DNA of 64,000 nt from the NCBI GenBank assembly GCA_034336665.1, contig JAPFBE010000036.1:1142047-1206046 (forward strand), given 5' to 3'. This document shows, piece by piece, positions 62,122-64,000 of the stretch. How positions within the stretch are numbered: position 1 is the first letter of the stretch; every line of letters starts with the position of its first letter. Made by a program: the position numbers and the translations under genes. Origin of the DNA: Luscinia megarhynchos. Taxonomy: Eukaryota > Chordata > Aves > Passeriformes > Turdidae. Under the pieces are notes generated by a model that saw only the letters and a list, made by a program, of their open reading frames with translations, did not search any database and was not told where the DNA came from.

Positions 62122-62680
62122 TACTTTCTGCTGTGAAAACTGACAATGGCCCTGCTTACGTCTCTCAAAAGATGAGGCAGTTTTTGCAGATGTGGGGAGT
62201 CTCACATAAGTTTGGCACTCCACATTCGCCAACAGGTCAGGCCATTGTCGAGCATGCTCATGGTACTCTGAAGCGTGTCCTTGATAAACAGAAAAGGGGA
62301 ATGGCTGGTGAAACACCACACACCTGATTGGAAAAATCTTTGTACACCATCAATCACCGTACTTTGCCACTTGATTCCAATAATCCTGTTATTGCGAAGC
62401 ATTTCACTTCATTACAGGCTGCAGATGAGACACCTCTGCCTCGAGCAAAGGTCTTTATACGGGACTTGACCATGAATAAGTGGGAGGGCCCGCATGAACT
62501 TATTGTTTTGGGTCGCGGGTACGCTTGCGTTTCAATGGATACCGGGGTGCGCTGACTGCCTGCAAGATATGTCCGCCCTGACCTGCAACATCAGAGACAG
62601 AATATAGTCAATGAACAGCCTTCAAATGCGGACCAACATGCCAATCACCAGCAAGACGGTCCCTCTACAAGTAGAGGATG
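62122..62680 (+). pseudogene. pol: BET-2 integrase, C-terminal half
   Basis: From ACTGACAATGGCCC (second Asp) through SPTGQAIVEHAHGTLKRVL (the Glu of the catalytic triad) in frame 62133-62327; then a shifted frame 62328-62555 with the C-terminal domain (NKWEGPHELIVLGRGYACV) and a tail to 62680. Typical of beta- and lentivirus-type integrases. Broken by at least one shift and a stop at 62325. Confidence 0.85.
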
Positions 62681-62983
62681 AGCATTCATCTGTTTCTCCT
62701 GGAACTGTTTTAAGCCATTGAGACACTGTTAGATAAGTTTTCTGAAATGTATTAGAAATGATAAGTCTGGTGAATGGTGTCTGGTTTTTGTTATTATACT
62801 AGAGACATAGAGTTTTGATAATTAGTTTTGTAGGGAAAAAGTACCAGGTTTGAAGATTTCCCTGGGCACTTCAGGTGTCCCCAGATCTCCTGAGTGATGG
62901 TTCTCCTCTTTTGTAAAGGGCCCTGCGGGGGATTACAAACGCTTCTCTTTCTTTTCTTTTTTAAACTAAAAGGGGGACTTGTG
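62681..62983 (+). other. Short region after BET-2 pol, with a polypurine-like tract
   Basis: No env is recognisable. The last bases read AAACTAAAAGGGGGACTT (62963-62980), a normal polypurine tract, where an LTR in sense orientation would be expected. Confidence 0.6.
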
Positions 62984-63429
62984 TGTAGCTGTTTTTGGGT
63001 TGGGTGCTTTCCAACACCGGGGTTGCTACCTTGAGTCCAGATAGCTCAGAACTCAGGCTGCAGAGTCAGCAGCTACTCGCTAGCGAAAAACAAAGGCTGA
63101 GATCGCTTTGCAAAAGTTCCGAAAATGATTTTATTTCTCTGAAGGGAATTGCTAACAACGATCTAATTACATCAGACAACAAAGGGTTTTTATGGGTCTC
63201 TAGAGAATTGAACTTCTAACCAATAAAAACTACAAATTACAAACTAACCAATTACTTTAAAATTCTAAGTAGGAAAAGAACCAATTATCTTGTAACTTTA
63301 AGAACCAATAGAAATCTTAAGAGATAACAGGAGTTTCGATAAGGGAAAGGGGTCCTGTTTCAAGGAATTCCTTTGTTTCAGGGAATAGAATCCGAGGTGC
63401 ACATTTTGGGGGAAGTAACATCTTCTACA
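62984..63429 (-). mobile_element. LTR-G, inverted
   Basis: 446 bp; on the minus strand TGTAGAAGATGTTACTTCC to AACAGCTACA. It lies right after the polypurine-like tract of the plus strand but points the other way. The six flanking bases (CTTGTG and CCCCAA) do not match. Confidence 0.88.
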
Positions 63430-63582
63430 CCCCAAGGGAAGGGCCAGGACAGAGGACCAACAGTGGAACAGAGTGGGAGTGACCAAAAGGCTGACCGACA
63501 GGGAAAGGGCACTGGGTTGACCGAGGGAACAGAACAGGGGTTGCATTCCCTAGTTGGGAAAACCTTTCTGGGTCTCCACAGG
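63430..63582 (-). mobile_element. LTR-F, 5' part, inverted
   Basis: On the minus strand TGTGGAGACCCAGAAAGG starts at 63582 and follows LTR-F for about 150 bp. Confidence 0.8.
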
Positions 63583-63806
63583 CCCTCTGCCCTGGCTCTT
63601 CCCTTGTGGCACCCTCATGTCCCCTGATAATTGGTTTCTGATGTTTTCCCCGCCTGCTCATCCCATGTACTAAACCTGGACCCTCACAAGAGCCTTTGCC
63701 TTTGTTCCCCAACCCTGGATCTATGAGTGGCTGAAATAAACATCTCTGTAAAACCCTGCAAAGGCCTTTCCTGCTCATTCACCCCAAGCAACATCTAAAT
63801 GCAACA
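63583..63806 (+). mobile_element. LTR-F, 3' part, sense orientation
   Basis: CCCTGATAATTGGTTTC (about 63624) to AAATGCAACA follows the second half of LTR-F, with GAAATAAACATC (about 63735). Together with the inverted 5' part it is a broken LTR. About 29 bases at the break (GGCCCTCTGCCCTGG and following) occur in both pieces. Confidence 0.8.
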
Positions 63807-64000
63807 GGCTTCAGGGGCAGTTATGGAAAAATGCCCAACCCCCATGGGGTGAATACAGTTTTATAAGCTTGGCAGGTTAGCATAATTGGCAAGAATCCCC
63901 AATTAGAAGCACAAGTGATGAAGTAACTCCCCTTTTGGTTCCACCTCTTCTGTAGCCTCCCTATAGATAGGAACTAAACTGTTTTTGAAAATGTATCTTG
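63807..64000. other. Unassigned end of window
   Basis: No motif recognised in the last 194 bases. Confidence 0.5.

Larger units (their letters stand above)
46765..62983 (+). mobile_element. BET-2: beta-like (ERVK-type) provirus, decayed and multiply interrupted
   Basis: Order on the plus strand: LTR-G, PBS, gag, dUTPase-like module, protease, RT, RNase H, integrase, and a polypurine-like tract at 62967-62980. It is interrupted by a solo LTR-1 (50885-51318), GAM-2 (53801-60703) and solo LTR-K (60859-62118). Env is absent. The integrase contains a tandem duplication of about 250 bp. No normal 3' LTR follows; an inverted LTR-G does. I treat the 62122-62983 part as the same element, but it could be a related one joined by recombination. 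Confidence 0.8.

Noticed and set aside
62681..62983. Possible env of BET-2
   Set aside because: Only about 300 bases without signal peptide, Cys pattern or membrane segment; too short and featureless.
1..64000. CRISPR arrays, operons, bacterial promoters, rRNA genes
   Set aside because: None seen; the sequence is avian nuclear DNA with spliced and retroviral features.

Overview
This is bird nuclear DNA, very probably from a songbird, and it is built mostly of endogenous retroviruses (ERVs) inserted into one another. Three things point to a bird: a CR1 LINE with the standard avian 3' end (9486-11610), several ERVL-type elements with 5-bp target duplications, and one host exon on the minus strand (15664-15792) that encodes part of SCAMP1. 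SCAMP1 maps to human 5q14, a region that lies on the Z chromosome of birds. Given the ERV density I infer a sex-chromosome locus, quite possibly the W copy, but a Z origin cannot be excluded from sequence alone.

Layout. 1-883: 3' end of an alpharetrovirus-like provirus. 884-2804: gamma-type env remnant and an LTR. 3770-7868: ERVL-1, plus strand, TSD CACTC. 8219-12460: CR1 and three solo or partial LTRs. 12461-18855: quieter AT-rich DNA holding the SCAMP1 exon. 18856-28425: a head-to-head pair of ERVL 3' ends (LTR-B with integrase), broken by a full-length ERVL-2 provirus (21179-27808, minus, TSD GCCAC, tRNA-Lys PBS). 28426-44051: an old ERVL-3 remnant split by BET-1, a beta-like element (28544-41322). 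BET-1 has lost pol, carries an intronless Y-box (cold-shock) gene fragment, and was itself entered by the gammaretrovirus-like GAM-1 (29810-38929, tRNA-His PBS, TSD CCCC) and by a solo LTR-G.

44052-46764: LTR-B with its PBS, then a truncated element with a tRNA-Trp-like PBS (ELT-W). 46765-62983: a decayed beta-like provirus BET-2 (gag, dUTPase-like module, protease, RT, RNase H, integrase), interrupted by a solo LTR (50885-51318), by GAM-2 (53801-60703, minus, tRNA-Arg-like PBS, TSD CAGA) and by a 1.26-kb solo LTR-K. 62984-63806: inverted LTR-G and a broken, partly inverted LTR-F.

Most coding regions are broken by frameshifts or stops. The best preserved are the GAM-1 env (684 codons, open), a 194-codon cysteine-rich reading frame between pol and env of GAM-1, the GAM-2 gag (632 codons, open) and the ERVL-2 pol. 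Points most worth a second look: the extra GAM-1 gene, the captured Y-box sequence in BET-1, the membrane-spanning N-terminal Gag module shared by the ERVL copies, and the inverted ERVL ends. Calls rest on reading motifs, LTR termini, target duplications and primer binding sites by eye; no alignment or database search was run.
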